Of a DNA stretch of 64,000 nucleotides, positions 1 to 7,917 are shown one piece after another. How positions within the stretch are numbered: position 1 is the first letter of the stretch; every line of letters starts with the position of its first letter. A program made the translations under genes and the position numbers. The notes beneath the pieces are model-generated. The model saw only the letters and a program-made list of their open reading frames with translations, did no database searches and was not told the origin of the DNA. The stretch is from Kaistella flava (ex Peng et al. 2021) (GTDB lineage: Bacteria; Bacteroidota; Bacteroidia; Flavobacteriales; Weeksellaceae): positions 2,728,001 to 2,792,000 of the forward strand of contig NZ_CP040442.1 of NCBI RefSeq assembly GCF_015191005.1, in the 5' to 3' direction.

Positions 1-387
1 AGCGAACTGAGTAAGCAAACTCGCTCCACCGGAAACATACCAATGGTCATAAATTTTTCTTCCAAAATTCGTGGATAGATTGATAATATCCTGAGTTTTT
101 CTATTCCCTAAGCCTTGCGTCTTATTTTCTCCGTAACCCAACACCACAATATTTTCCCACAAATCTTTCCCCTTTTCATAAGTCATATTGTAATTAACAC
201 CGGCAATCCAACCGACATTATTAGCACCACCACCAATCCAATTAGAAAATGCAGCTTGATTAAGCATCAATGTGTTTTGTCCTTGAATAGACCAATTCTT
301 CAAGGTGTCCTGCGGTACATCTTCAGCATTGCCTTGAGCTGTTAAAAATCCTGAAATTAAAATTCCGGCTAACGTTAATTTTTTCAT
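1..387 (-). CDS. DUF3078 outer-membrane protein, N-terminal part (runs off window)
   Basis: The reverse strand is open for 129 codons from an ATG at 387 to the window edge, with no stop, so only the N-terminal part is present. It begins MKKLTLAGILISGFLTAQ, a typical Sec signal peptide. A segment with NTLMLNQAAFSNWIGGGANN follows, the same W-x-x-GG-NN pattern seen in the next gene. This marks the DUF3078 family of Bacteroidota, small exported proteins thought to be outer-membrane beta-barrels of unknown function. It is a tandem paralogue of the downstream gene, which is on the same strand. The family assignment is from motif recognition only. Confidence 0.8.
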   Translation of the reverse strand, partial: MKKLTLAGILISGFLTAQGNAEDVPQDTLKNWSIQGQNTLMLNQAAFSNWIGGGANNVGWIAGVNYNMTYEKGKDLWENIVVLGYGENKTQGLGNRKTQDIINLSTNFGRKIYDHWYVSGGASLLTQFA

Positions 388-441
388 CTATTATGGTTTT
401 TAATAGATAAAAATACAACTTAATTAGCTAAGAATGAATCT

Positions 442-1548
442 CTAATTAACGAAAGGTTTAATCATTTTTTTATTCTTCTCTTTAACTTCATAACCAAAAT
501 TATAAGAAAAACCAACACCCAATGTCTGTTTCAATTGAAGTTTCTTCATTTGATCATGATCGTAAAGCAAATCTAAACTGATGACCGTGTTGATAAATTT
601 ATTGAATTTAAAATTAAGAGTGCCATTATAAGCAATATCAACTCTCTCAGGGTGAAAGGCATAATTACTAAAGAGGTTAAGTTGATTGACTAAATTAATA
701 TCTTTGTAAATTTTCAAACGGTAAACCACATTAACCAAAGCTCCAATTTCAGATCGAACAGACTGACCATCTTTTTCTAAACCATATCTGCCCGCTTGCT
801 GTAGCAAAGGATCCATAACAAATGTAAACTTACCATTCACCGGTCTGAAAATCACCTGAAAGTTTTCATTCGGATTATATAAAATCCCGACCCCAGCATA
901 AACATAACCCGGTGACATGAATCGAGAAATTCGATCTTCAAATGATGGATTTGGTGTTAATGAATAATTATATCCCGTTGAAAACTGCGACAAAAATTGA
1001 AAACCAGTTGACAGGTAAAAATTCCTCCCGATATCGTAACCGTAGTTGGTCATCAAATTAATATAATCTTCTGTCTTTCGAGAAGCTTCTCCTTGCGAAG
1101 AAACAAAACCGTAACCCAATTGGATATTATTGTCTAAGAAATGTCTTTTGTTTTTATAACTTAAAGTATAATTGATTTTCCCGATAACACCGATATTATT
1201 ATTCCCTCCAGAGTTCCAGTTAGAAAAGGCAGACTGATTAAAAACAAGATTATTCTGGCCGTAATAAAACCACTTAATCGGATCTTTTAACTGCAATATA
1301 TTATAGGGCGTAACAGGAATATCATCGCCGCTTTCTGTGATTTTTACTCGGTCACGAATAACGATTGTATCTTTAAAAAGAACTGCAAATTTTTCCAGCT
1401 TCGGATTAGCCAGACTGTCTAAATTCAGCGCCGTAGCATTCCATCTCTTTTGTGAAATAGAATCGATTTCACCCAGAACATTTTTTTCTTTCTGGGAAAA
1501 AACAGCCAATGACACCAATGATATAATAACGGTAAACAACTTTCTCAT
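442..1548 (-). CDS. DUF3078 family outer-membrane protein
   Basis: A 368-residue protein with an N-terminal signal peptide (MRKLFTVIISLVSLAVFSQ). The open frame extends eight codons further upstream, but the ATG at 1548 gives a clean signal peptide and lies 6 nt after a TAAATTTG promoter box, so I place the start there. Residues around NLVFNQSAFSNWNSGGNN, followed by alternating hydrophobic/polar segments to the end (GVGFSYNFGYEV), fit a beta-barrel of the DUF3078 family. The function is unknown. It is the paralogue of the partial gene at the window edge, and the two may be co-transcribed. Confidence 0.85.
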   Translation of the reverse strand: MRKLFTVIISLVSLAVFSQKEKNVLGEIDSISQKRWNATALNLDSLANPKLEKFAVLFKDTIVIRDRVKITESGDDIPVTPYNILQLKDPIKWFYYGQNNLVFNQSAFSNWNSGGNNNIGVIGKINYTLSYKNKRHFLDNNIQLGYGFVSSQGEASRKTEDYINLMTNYGYDIGRNFYLSTGFQFLSQFSTGYNYSLTPNPSFEDRISRFMSPGYVYAGVGILYNPNENFQVIFRPVNGKFTFVMDPLLQQAGRYGLEKDGQSVRSEIGALVNVVYRLKIYKDINLVNQLNLFSNYAFHPERVDIAYNGTLNFKFNKFINTVISLDLLYDHDQMKKLQLKQTLGVGFSYNFGYEVKEKNKKMIKPFVN

Positions 1549-1554
1549 AGTCGG

Positions 1555-1562
1555 CAAATTTA
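1555..1562 (-). promoter_or_regulatory. Promoter -7 box (TAAATTTG) for DUF3078 gene
   Basis: Exact match to the Bacteroidota TAnnTTTG -7 consensus on the - strand, 6 nt before the chosen ATG. The 5' leader would be almost absent. No clear -33 TTG at the right distance was seen. Confidence 0.5.
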
Positions 1563-1699
1563 AGACAAACAAATAAATCTAAAAATTCATTCTATTACTA
1601 TTTTCGTACTTTTTGTCTGATTTTAATTACATTTATAAAAAGATTTAGCCATAATTACCCATTAATCATTTTGGTCAACGTTTTGTCAAAAAATTAACC

Positions 1700-2470
1700 A
1701 TGCTGAAAAACCACATTAATCTCAAAGCAGTGCTTTACGCAGCCATAATGGTTGCAGCGATGTGGTTGGGATATTTACTACAGCAGCTCGGTTGGTTTAG
1801 TGGTTGTTCAGGCGCAATCATTCCACTAAGTCCTTATGGATTAAAAGGAATTTTTCTATCTCCTTTTTTACATGGCAGCCTGGAACACATCTTTGGTAAT
1901 TCAGTTCCTGTTTTTGTTTTAATATTTCTGTTATATCAATTTTACCCTTTTATCGCAAGACAAATATTATTTCTGGGTTGGATTTTAACCGGATTTCTAG
2001 TCTGGCTTTTACCTCCCATCGATATTTATACTGGAGAACTTAATCATGTTTGCATCATCGGCGCAAGTGGAATTGTTTATGTATTAGCATTTTTCATATT
2101 CTTCAGTGGTGTATTTCGATGGAACATGAAGTTCTTAACCGTATCGATGGTCGTTGCCTTATATTACGGGAGTTTAATTTGGGGCGTTTTGCCTGAAGAA
2201 TTATTTTCCCAACTTCCAGAACCGAGCAGAGTATCGTGGCAGTCGCATTTATCCGGTGCAACAATTGGAATATTAATGGCTTTTATTTTCCGAAAATCAG
2301 GTGAAAGAAAAGTAAAATACATCTGGGAATTTCCCAACTATTACAGTGAAAAAGATGATAAACTTTGGCAGGAATACAAAGAAAACCATCCTGAAGATTT
2401 CTTAGAACTTCCCTATAAAAAGAAAGAAAACCCTTGGGAACATCTTGATGAAATTCGAAAAAATCAATAA
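1700..2470 (+). CDS. Rhomboid family intramembrane serine protease
   Basis: A 256-residue protein with about six hydrophobic segments. The rhomboid hallmarks are present in order: HGSLEHIFGN in the loop/TM2 region (58-67), GASG with the catalytic serine at 123, and SHLSG with the catalytic histidine at 183. The family cleaves substrates inside the membrane. The C-terminal 50 residues after the last membrane segment are hydrophilic and charged, so probably cytoplasmic. The substrate cannot be told from the sequence. It lies 28 bp before dprA on the same strand, but dprA has its own promoter box, so it is probably a single-gene unit. Confidence 0.9.
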   Translation: MLKNHINLKAVLYAAIMVAAMWLGYLLQQLGWFSGCSGAIIPLSPYGLKGIFLSPFLHGSLEHIFGNSVPVFVLIFLLYQFYPFIARQILFLGWILTGFLVWLLPPIDIYTGELNHVCIIGASGIVYVLAFFIFFSGVFRWNMKFLTVSMVVALYYGSLIWGVLPEELFSQLPEPSRVSWQSHLSGATIGILMAFIFRKSGERKVKYIWEFPNYYSEKDDKLWQEYKENHPEDFLELPYKKKENPWEHLDEIRKNQ

Positions 2471-2477
2471 ATTTTGA

Positions 2478-2485
2478 TACTTTTG
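2478..2485 (+). promoter_or_regulatory. Promoter -7 box (TACTTTTG) for dprA
   Basis: TAnnTTTG match 13 nt upstream of the dprA ATG, located just after the rhomboid stop codon. Confidence 0.5.
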
Positions 2486-2498
2486 ATAAAACTTCTAT

Positions 2499-3608
2499 AT
2501 GCGTTCCGAAGAAAATCTTTATTCTATTGCGCTGCGACACTGTCCTTTAATCGGAGATGTAATCTTCCGAAAACTAGTGGGTGAAGTTGGTTCTCCTAAA
2601 GAAGTCTGGGAACTTTCAAAATCAGGTTTACAAAACATTTTCGGAATCGGCAGAAAAATCGCAGTCGAAATAGGAAATCCCGAACATTTAAAATTTGCAG
2701 AAAAAGAAATTGCTTTTTGTGAGAAAAACAATATCAAAATCAATCTGCGTCATCTTGGAGATTTACCATCATTATTAAATGAATGTGAAGACGCTCCAGC
2801 TATTCTCTATCAAAAGGGAAATTTTGATTCTTCTAAAAAACCAGTAAGTATTGTAGGGACCAGAAATATTTCAAACTACGGAAGACAATTTATCGAAGAT
2901 TTTTTAAAGGCCGTTAAAAACGAAAACATCATCACTATTAGTGGTTTGGCTTTAGGCGTTGATGCTGAAGTTCACGAACTTTCTATTCAAAACAAAATAC
3001 CGACTGTTGCTGTTTTAGCACATGGCTTTCATACGCTCTACCCTTCCAGAAATAGAAAGCTTTCACATAAAATAGCAGAAGAAAATGGCGTATTATTTAC
3101 CGAATTCAATTCTTCTCAAAAACCAGATCGCGAAAATTTCATTCAACGAAACCGTGTTATTGCCGGATTATCACCAGCAACGATTGTGGTAGAAACGGCT
3201 TTCGGAGGCGGTTCGATCAGCACGGCAACTTTCGCTAACAATTACAACAGAGAAGTTTATGCTTTGCCTGGCAGAATCGATGAAAAATACAGCCAAGGTT
3301 GCAATCAACTTATTCATCAAAACAAAGCTGCCATCATTTCAACCATTTCATCGCTCATCGAAAATCTTGGCTTTCTGCATGACACCGAAAAGATTGGCGA
3401 ACTTTTCCCAAGTTCTGAAATCAAAGTTTTACTTCCTGATCATCAGCAAAACCTTCTTAATACATTAGATAAAAAGATTCCATTCTCTTTAGATGAAATT
3501 TCACAGCGATTAGAAATCCCGACTTATAAAATTTTACCTGATTTATTGCAATTAGAAATTCTGGGATATATAAAAGCGCTTTCAGGAAGACAATATCTCG
3601 CACTTTAG
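2499..3608 (+). CDS. dprA: DNA processing protein DprA (Smf)
   Basis: A 369-residue protein with normal DprA architecture. A helix-hairpin-helix-like N-terminal part contains IFGIGRKIA (about 47-55). A Rossmann-like core carries SIVGTRNISNYG, SGLALGVDAEVHE and VVETAFGGGSIST, and the C-terminus is a winged-helix segment (about 326-356). DprA binds incoming single-stranded DNA and loads RecA during natural transformation. No other competence genes lie in the window. The start ATG at 2499 gives a normal length. Confidence 0.95.
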   Translation: MRSEENLYSIALRHCPLIGDVIFRKLVGEVGSPKEVWELSKSGLQNIFGIGRKIAVEIGNPEHLKFAEKEIAFCEKNNIKINLRHLGDLPSLLNECEDAPAILYQKGNFDSSKKPVSIVGTRNISNYGRQFIEDFLKAVKNENIITISGLALGVDAEVHELSIQNKIPTVAVLAHGFHTLYPSRNRKLSHKIAEENGVLFTEFNSSQKPDRENFIQRNRVIAGLSPATIVVETAFGGGSISTATFANNYNREVYALPGRIDEKYSQGCNQLIHQNKAAIISTISSLIENLGFLHDTEKIGELFPSSEIKVLLPDHQQNLLNTLDKKIPFSLDEISQRLEIPTYKILPDLLQLEILGYIKALSGRQYLAL

Positions 3609-3741
3609 CTTTTTAATATTTTTGAAAAAATAGCAAACTTCTCATAACATTAAATTATTAATACAATAAATGCTATTTTTATGAATTTAATAAAAATAAT
3701 CTTTAATATTATTGATATTTTACTAATATTAAAGTTTTTTA

Positions 3742-3771
3742 TTGAATGTTGTGAAAAAAAAATTAAATTTG
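3742..3771 (+). promoter_or_regulatory. Promoter of gdhA (-33 TTG, -7 TAAATTTG)
   Basis: TTG at 3742-3744 and TAAATTTG at 3764-3771 are 19 bp apart, matching the spacing of Bacteroidota primary promoters. The box is 22 nt before the gdhA ATG, in an AT-rich 180 bp spacer. Confidence 0.65.
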
Positions 3772-3793
3772 TTAGTAATAATCCTCACTTCTT

Positions 3794-5152
3794 ATGGAAC
3801 AATATAACGTAGAGCAAAAGATTCAGGAATTTATCGCATACATTGAAGCGAAAAATCCAAACGAGCCAGAATTCTTACAAGCCGTAAAAGAAGTTGCCAG
3901 CACCGTAATTCCTTTCATTGCAACCCGCAAAGAATACGATGGCATGAAACTCCTGGAACGAATGGCAGAGCCCGAAAGGACCATCATTTTCCGAATACCT
4001 TGGGTTGATGATGCTGGTGAAATCCAGGTCAATAGAGGATTTAGAATTCAAATGAATTCTGCAATCGGTCCTTATAAAGGAGGAATCCGTTTTCATCCAA
4101 CTGTTAATTTATCTGTTCTTAAATTTTTAGCTTTTGAGCAAACTTTTAAAAACTCACTAACAACCCTTCCAATGGGTGGTGGTAAAGGAGGTTCAGATTT
4201 CGATCCACAAGGAAAATCAAATATGGAAGTAATGCGTTTTTGTCAGTCATTCATGACAGAAATGTGTAAATATATCGGTCCGGAAACTGATGTTCCAGCA
4301 GGAGACATTGGCGTTGGTGCCAGAGAAATTGGCTATTTATTTGGTCAGTATAAAAAAATTAGAAATGAATTTACCGGCGTATTAACCGGAAAAGGATTGG
4401 CTTACGGTGGATCATTAATTCGTCCGGAAGCTACAGGATATGGAGTTGTTTACTTCTGCGAGCAAATGTTGAAAACAATCGGACAAGAAGTTAAAGGTAA
4501 AACTGTTGCTGTTTCTGGTTTTGGAAATGTCGCCTGGGGAGTTGTCAAAAAAGTAAACGAGTTAGGCGGAAAAGTAGTAACGATTTCGGGTCCTGATGGT
4601 TATGTATATGATGAAGAAGGAATTTCCGGAGAAAAAGTAGATTACTTATTACAACTTCGTGCTTCTGGAAACAACAGAGCAGAAGATTATGTGACGAAAT
4701 TCCCAAGTGCAAAATTCTATGCAGGAAAACGTCCCTGGAGTGTAAAATGTGACGTTGCAATTCCTGCCGCAACCCAGAATGAATTGTTCTTAGATGACGC
4801 TCAAACCTTGGTCGCCAACGGTGTAATCTGCATTACCGAAGCCGCGAATATGCCTTCCACTTTAGATGCGATTAATTATTTCTTAGACAACAAAGTTTTG
4901 TTCTCACCAGGAAAAGCATCCAATGCTGGTGGTGTAGCAACATCAGGTTTAGAAATGACGCAGAATTCAATTCGTTTGAACTGGTCCTCTGAAGAAGTTG
5001 ATGCAAGATTAAAAGAAATCATGATCGGAATTCACAAAGCATGTCAAGACTACGGTACAGAACATGACGGCTATGTGAACTACGTGAAAGGCGCAAACAT
5101 AGCGGGCTTCGTGAAAGTGGCCGAAGCAATGCTGGCACAAGGTGTCGTATAA
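3794..5152 (+). CDS. gdhA: NADP-type glutamate dehydrogenase
   Basis: A 452-residue protein of the hexameric, small-subunit glutamate dehydrogenase family. It interconverts 2-oxoglutarate plus ammonium and L-glutamate. The N-terminal substrate domain has GPYKGGIRFHP (K95), the catalytic lysine segment PMGGGKGG (K131) and PAGDIGVGAREIG (D171). The nucleotide-binding domain has GFGNVAWG. Length and motifs suggest the NADP(H)-dependent, assimilatory type; cofactor preference is inferred from the family, not shown. It has its own promoter and two downstream hairpins, so it is monocistronic. It supplies glutamate alongside the type III glutamine synthetase at 30.7-32.9 kb. Confidence 0.95.
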   Translation: MEQYNVEQKIQEFIAYIEAKNPNEPEFLQAVKEVASTVIPFIATRKEYDGMKLLERMAEPERTIIFRIPWVDDAGEIQVNRGFRIQMNSAIGPYKGGIRFHPTVNLSVLKFLAFEQTFKNSLTTLPMGGGKGGSDFDPQGKSNMEVMRFCQSFMTEMCKYIGPETDVPAGDIGVGAREIGYLFGQYKKIRNEFTGVLTGKGLAYGGSLIRPEATGYGVVYFCEQMLKTIGQEVKGKTVAVSGFGNVAWGVVKKVNELGGKVVTISGPDGYVYDEEGISGEKVDYLLQLRASGNNRAEDYVTKFPSAKFYAGKRPWSVKCDVAIPAATQNELFLDDAQTLVANGVICITEAANMPSTLDAINYFLDNKVLFSPGKASNAGGVATSGLEMTQNSIRLNWSSEEVDARLKEIMIGIHKACQDYGTEHDGYVNYVKGANIAGFVKVAEAMLAQGVV

Positions 5153-5160
5153 AAAATAAA

Positions 5161-5188
5161 AGTCGGAGTTTTGCTCCGGCTTTTTTTA
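5161..5188 (+). terminator. Rho-independent terminator of gdhA
   Basis: The stem AGTCGGAG/CTCCGGCT with a TTTTG loop is followed by seven T, 8 bp after the gdhA stop. Confidence 0.9.
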
Positions 5189-5234
5189 TAAAAACCTGTC
5201 CCGGGGAAATGGGAAAAAAGTAAAGTGAAAGAGT

Positions 5235-5262
5235 AAAAAGCATTGATTTTTCAATGCTTTTT
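5235..5262. terminator. Second hairpin with U-tract downstream of gdhA
   Basis: The perfect inverted repeat AAAAAGCATTGA/TCAATGCTTTTT has T-runs on both strands, so it could terminate from either direction. Confidence 0.7.
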
Positions 5263-5317
5263 ATTATTGTGGTCAATTCCTTAAAAATTAAATCTAAACA
5301 TTTATCGCAGTCGAAAA

Positions 5318-5442
5318 ATTAGGAGCAATAAGATTTCGCTTCTTACAAGACCAGTCCCGCTCTACATTACAATTCCTCATTTCGGCACTCTCCGCCTCGG
5401 CGGCTAGCACCTCATTCCGGGATTTCCACTGCGATCGGGGCT
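5318..5442 (-). repeat. GC-rich intergenic element, copy A
   Basis: Read on the - strand it begins AGCCCCGATCGCAGTGG, contains an AGCGGGAC block, and ends with ATTGCTCCTAAT. Both ends align with copy C at 29347-29451 (AGCCTCGATGGCAGTGG and the same 12-nt end). It is noncoding, with composition unlike the AT-rich surroundings. Confidence 0.65.
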
Positions 5443-5606
5443 AAAAGTTCGGGGAGTTTTTTTTTCGAAAGAATACAAAAGTGCACCGTAAATACTTCTG
5501 ATGAGTTGTAAGTGATTTTTACTATTTTAGCAATGGAATAATGGATTATGATATAATGACATACAATTTAGGTGTATTTGTATGAATTTATAATATATAT
5601 AAACGA

Positions 5607-5617
5607 GTTACCTGCAA
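5607..5617 (+). repeat. Left boundary motif of the cassette-like array (GTTACCTGCAA)
   Basis: GTTACCTGCAA, 15 bp before the first island gene, is the reverse complement (with one change at each end) of ACTGCAGGTAAT, which starts the repeat right after that gene (6421-6432). Together they bracket a one-gene unit. No full palindromic partner was found on its left side. Confidence 0.5.
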
Positions 5618-5632
5618 TTTTATCACACCACA

Positions 5633-6415
5633 ATGGAAAGAACAAAATTAGATTTAATGTACGAAAAAAGAGAATTAAATAAAATGAGTTTAGATTCTTA
5701 TGTTCTTGACAAACAAAATGTTTTAGATAATCCGATTGATAAAATAATTTCTGATTTAGGGAAAAAATTAAAGAATAATTGGAAGGAACACGATGAATGG
5801 ATGAAGATGGAACAGGAGAATCTTGAAAAATATAATGATCTAAATGAAATCGCACAACAAACAGGTCACAGTTTGAAAAAACAACTTTTTGATTATTATA
5901 TAGACAATGCATATATAGAAGATGAAATTACTGCTTTATTGGAAGTTAAAATAATTTATGCATTCAAACATTTTGAAATCAACCTAAAGAAATTAATTAA
6001 AGCAGCATATGAAGATGAAAATTTTGATAAAAACTATAAGTGGGAATCTATAAAACAATATCTATTTGCAAAAAATATTGATATAAAAGAAATTAAAAAT
6101 TATTTAGAAGTCAATCAATTAAGAGAAATTAATAACGCAATAAAGCATTCTGAAAACTATTTAGAAAGTAAAGACTTAAAAAATAGAATCCCAGAATTTA
6201 AAGACAAGAAACCTACGATAAGAGATTTATATAAATTTTACAATAGAATTAAGAAAAGCCCTACAATTTTTTTACAATCTTTATGCTCTGCGATTTATAA
6301 TGATTTATACATATTTAATGAAGAAAAGATTGAAAAAATATCCGAATCTATCGCAAGTAGGATGGACTTTAATGATGTTAATTTGCTAATCAAGAAACTA
6401 AAAGAAAACTACTAA
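5633..6415 (+). CDS. Hypothetical helical, HEPN-like protein
   Basis: A 260-residue, Lys/Glu/Asn-rich protein predicted to be almost all helical, with no signal peptide or membrane segment. I do not recognise a named family. The segment LREINNAIKHSE (R164 to H172) resembles the R...N..K-H motif of HEPN-type nucleases, but the spacing (seven residues between R and H) does not match the usual R-x4-6-H, so the link is tentative. It is the first gene of the repeat-separated island, very AT-rich, bounded by GTTACCTGCAA upstream and the R1 repeat starting 6 bp after its stop. A defence or toxin role is possible but unproven. Confidence 0.55.
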   Translation: MERTKLDLMYEKRELNKMSLDSYVLDKQNVLDNPIDKIISDLGKKLKNNWKEHDEWMKMEQENLEKYNDLNEIAQQTGHSLKKQLFDYYIDNAYIEDEITALLEVKIIYAFKHFEINLKKLIKAAYEDENFDKNYKWESIKQYLFAKNIDIKEIKNYLEVNQLREINNAIKHSENYLESKDLKNRIPEFKDKKPTIRDLYKFYNRIKKSPTIFLQSLCSAIYNDLYIFNEEKIEKISESIASRMDFNDVNLLIKKLKENY

Positions 6416-6421
6416 AAAAAA

Positions 6422-6516
6422 CTGCAGGTAATAAGGTATTTCTATTAGGGGGCCGGAAGCCCCTATCATAAAGACTTTTGCTAATTGTTCAATAGAAATA
6501 CCCAACCGTTATCTGC
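6422..6516 (+). repeat. Palindromic island repeat R1
   Basis: An imperfect palindrome of about 95 bp. It starts CTGCAGGTAA and ends GTTATCTGC. A perfect 12-nt inverted repeat is at 6435-6446 (GGTATTTCTATT) and 6491-6502 (AATAGAAATACC), with a small GC hairpin (AGGGG..CCCCT) inside. It shares sequence with R2 and R3 but lacks about 40 bp of their right half. Confidence 0.75.
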
Positions 6517-6539
6517 CATATAAAAAAACATCACAAAAA

Positions 6540-6587
6540 ATGAAACATGTAAAAATTTTTATTGACACTATCCCGCAAAGTGTGTAA
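6540..6587 (+). pseudogene. Possible 5' remnant of a cassette gene cut by the IS element
   Basis: Just after R1, where each island gene would begin, an ATG at 6540 opens MKHVKIFIDTIPQ and then runs into the left end of the IS (TGTGTAAG) at 6581, where it stops. It looks like the first 13 codons of a gene whose remainder is missing. It is too short for certainty. Confidence 0.3.
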
Positions 6588-6598
6588 GTTGAAAAGTT
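6581..6598 (+). repeat. IS256 terminal inverted repeat, left
   Basis: TGTGTAAGTTGAAAAGTT, the exact reverse complement of 7896-7913. Similarity stops at the 19th base. Confidence 0.9.
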
Positions 6599-6613
6599 TG
6601 AGGCTTGAGTTTT

Positions 6614-7814
6614 TTATAACTTGAGCCTTTCTTCAAATATAAGCATAAATTGATTGAGTACAATTCCCCAATCTCTGATTGGCATTGTCCATTTTTTTGT
6701 TGCTTCTCTTAACGCAAGAAAAACCGACTTTAAAACTGCATCATCAGTTGGAAAAGACATTTTGTTTTTGGTGTATTTTCTTATTTTTCCATTCAGATTT
6801 TCTATTAAATTGGTGGTGTAAATGATTTTGCGGATTTCCACCGGGAATTCGAAGAATACCGTTAATTCATCCCAATTATCTCTCCAGGATTTGATGGCGT
6901 AGGAATATTTACATTCCCATTTTTCTGCAAAATCATTTAAAGCAGCTTCCGCGGCTTGCTTCGTGGGAGCGTTGTAAATGTGTTTCATGTCGGAAGTAAA
7001 GGCTTTTCTGTCTTTCCAAACTACGTATTTGCAGGCATTTCTTATCTGATGAACCACGCAGATCTGAGTTTGAGATTGTGGGAAAACACTGCGAATAGTT
7101 TGGGTGAATCCATTGAGATTATCCGTTGCAGTGATCAATATATCTTCTACACCCCGTGCTTTTATGTCGGTTAGTACGCTCATCCAAAAACTGGAACTTT
7201 CGTTTTTTCCAAGCCACATTCCCAGAACTTCTTTTTCCGTCCCGTCTTAAACCAACGGCAAGATAAATGGTTTTGTTAATGACTTTTGAATTTTCACGGA
7301 CTTTAAAAACAATTCCATCCATCCAAACAATGAGGTATAAATCCTCTAGTGGCCGGTTTTGCCAAGCGACAATCTCACTGGAAACCGCATTGGTAATCCT
7401 GGATATTGTGGATGTTGAAACATCAAAATCGTACATTTCCTTGATCTGGTCTTCAATATCACTCACGCTCATTCCTTTGGCATAAAATGAGATGATAATA
7501 TTTTCTAAACCATCAATAATATTATGCCTTTTGGGAACTAAAGCCGGCTCAAAAGTACTTTCTCTATCTCGCGGAACTTTAATTTCATCTTCGCCGAAAG
7601 AGGTTTTTATTTTCTTGGTTTGATGGCCGTTTCGATAGTTTCCGTTTTTGGTTTTTTGATGTTTCTCGGTATCCAGATGGTCATCCAGTTCGGCTTCGAG
7701 CATGTGTTCTACGGCTCGTTTGTGCATTGTTTTGAAGAACGAGGTTAAATCTTCGCCGCTCTTGAAGGATTTGTAAAATTCCTTGTTGTTTAATAATTCT
7801 TCTTTGTCGATCAT
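6614..7814 (-). pseudogene. IS256-family transposase, frameshifted
   Basis: Two overlapping frames together make one transposase of about 400 residues. The N-terminal part runs 7814 to 7119, with first catalytic Asp 166 in VWMDGIVFKV. The C-terminal part is the frame reaching 6614, with [10 protein letters not shown] carrying the second Asp and [15 protein letters not shown] carrying the Glu. The frames must join at the A5 run (complement of 7232-7236) in GGAAAAAG. Reading DG-K-EVLGMW needs one A fewer, or DG-KK-EVLGMW two more. IS256 transposases are normally one frame, so this is a lesion or a homopolymer sequencing error rather than programmed frameshifting. Confidence 0.85.
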
Positions 7815-7895
7815 AACTGTATAAAGTTTAAAAATAATAAAAAAGTTATTTCCGAAAAAGTTTTGAGCTTTTGAGGGCTCAAAATTTTTCAGAAT

Positions 7896-7913
7896 AACTT
7901 TTCAACTTACACA
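7896..7913 (-). repeat. IS256 terminal inverted repeat, right
   Basis: The reverse complement of the left terminal repeat over 18 nt. Its outer end lies only 4 nt before the start codon of the next gene. Confidence 0.9.
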
Positions 7914-7917
7914 GTTA

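Larger units (their letters stand above)
6581..7913 (-). mobile_element. IS256-family insertion sequence (about 1.33 kb)
   Basis: It is bounded by perfect 18-bp terminal inverted repeats (TGTGTAAGTTGAAAAGTT) and encodes an IS256/Mutator-type DDE transposase on the - strand. The flanking 8-9 bp (CCGCAAAG left, GTTAGTGA right) do not form the target duplication expected for IS256. A rearrangement after insertion, or an adjacent deletion, is therefore likely. The transposase frame is broken, so the element is probably immobile unless helped in trans. Confidence 0.9.

Noticed and set aside
7119..7219. Programmed ribosomal frameshift in the IS transposase
   Set aside because: IS256 transposases are normally one frame, and the required shift (+1 or -2) with only A5 is not a usual slippery site.
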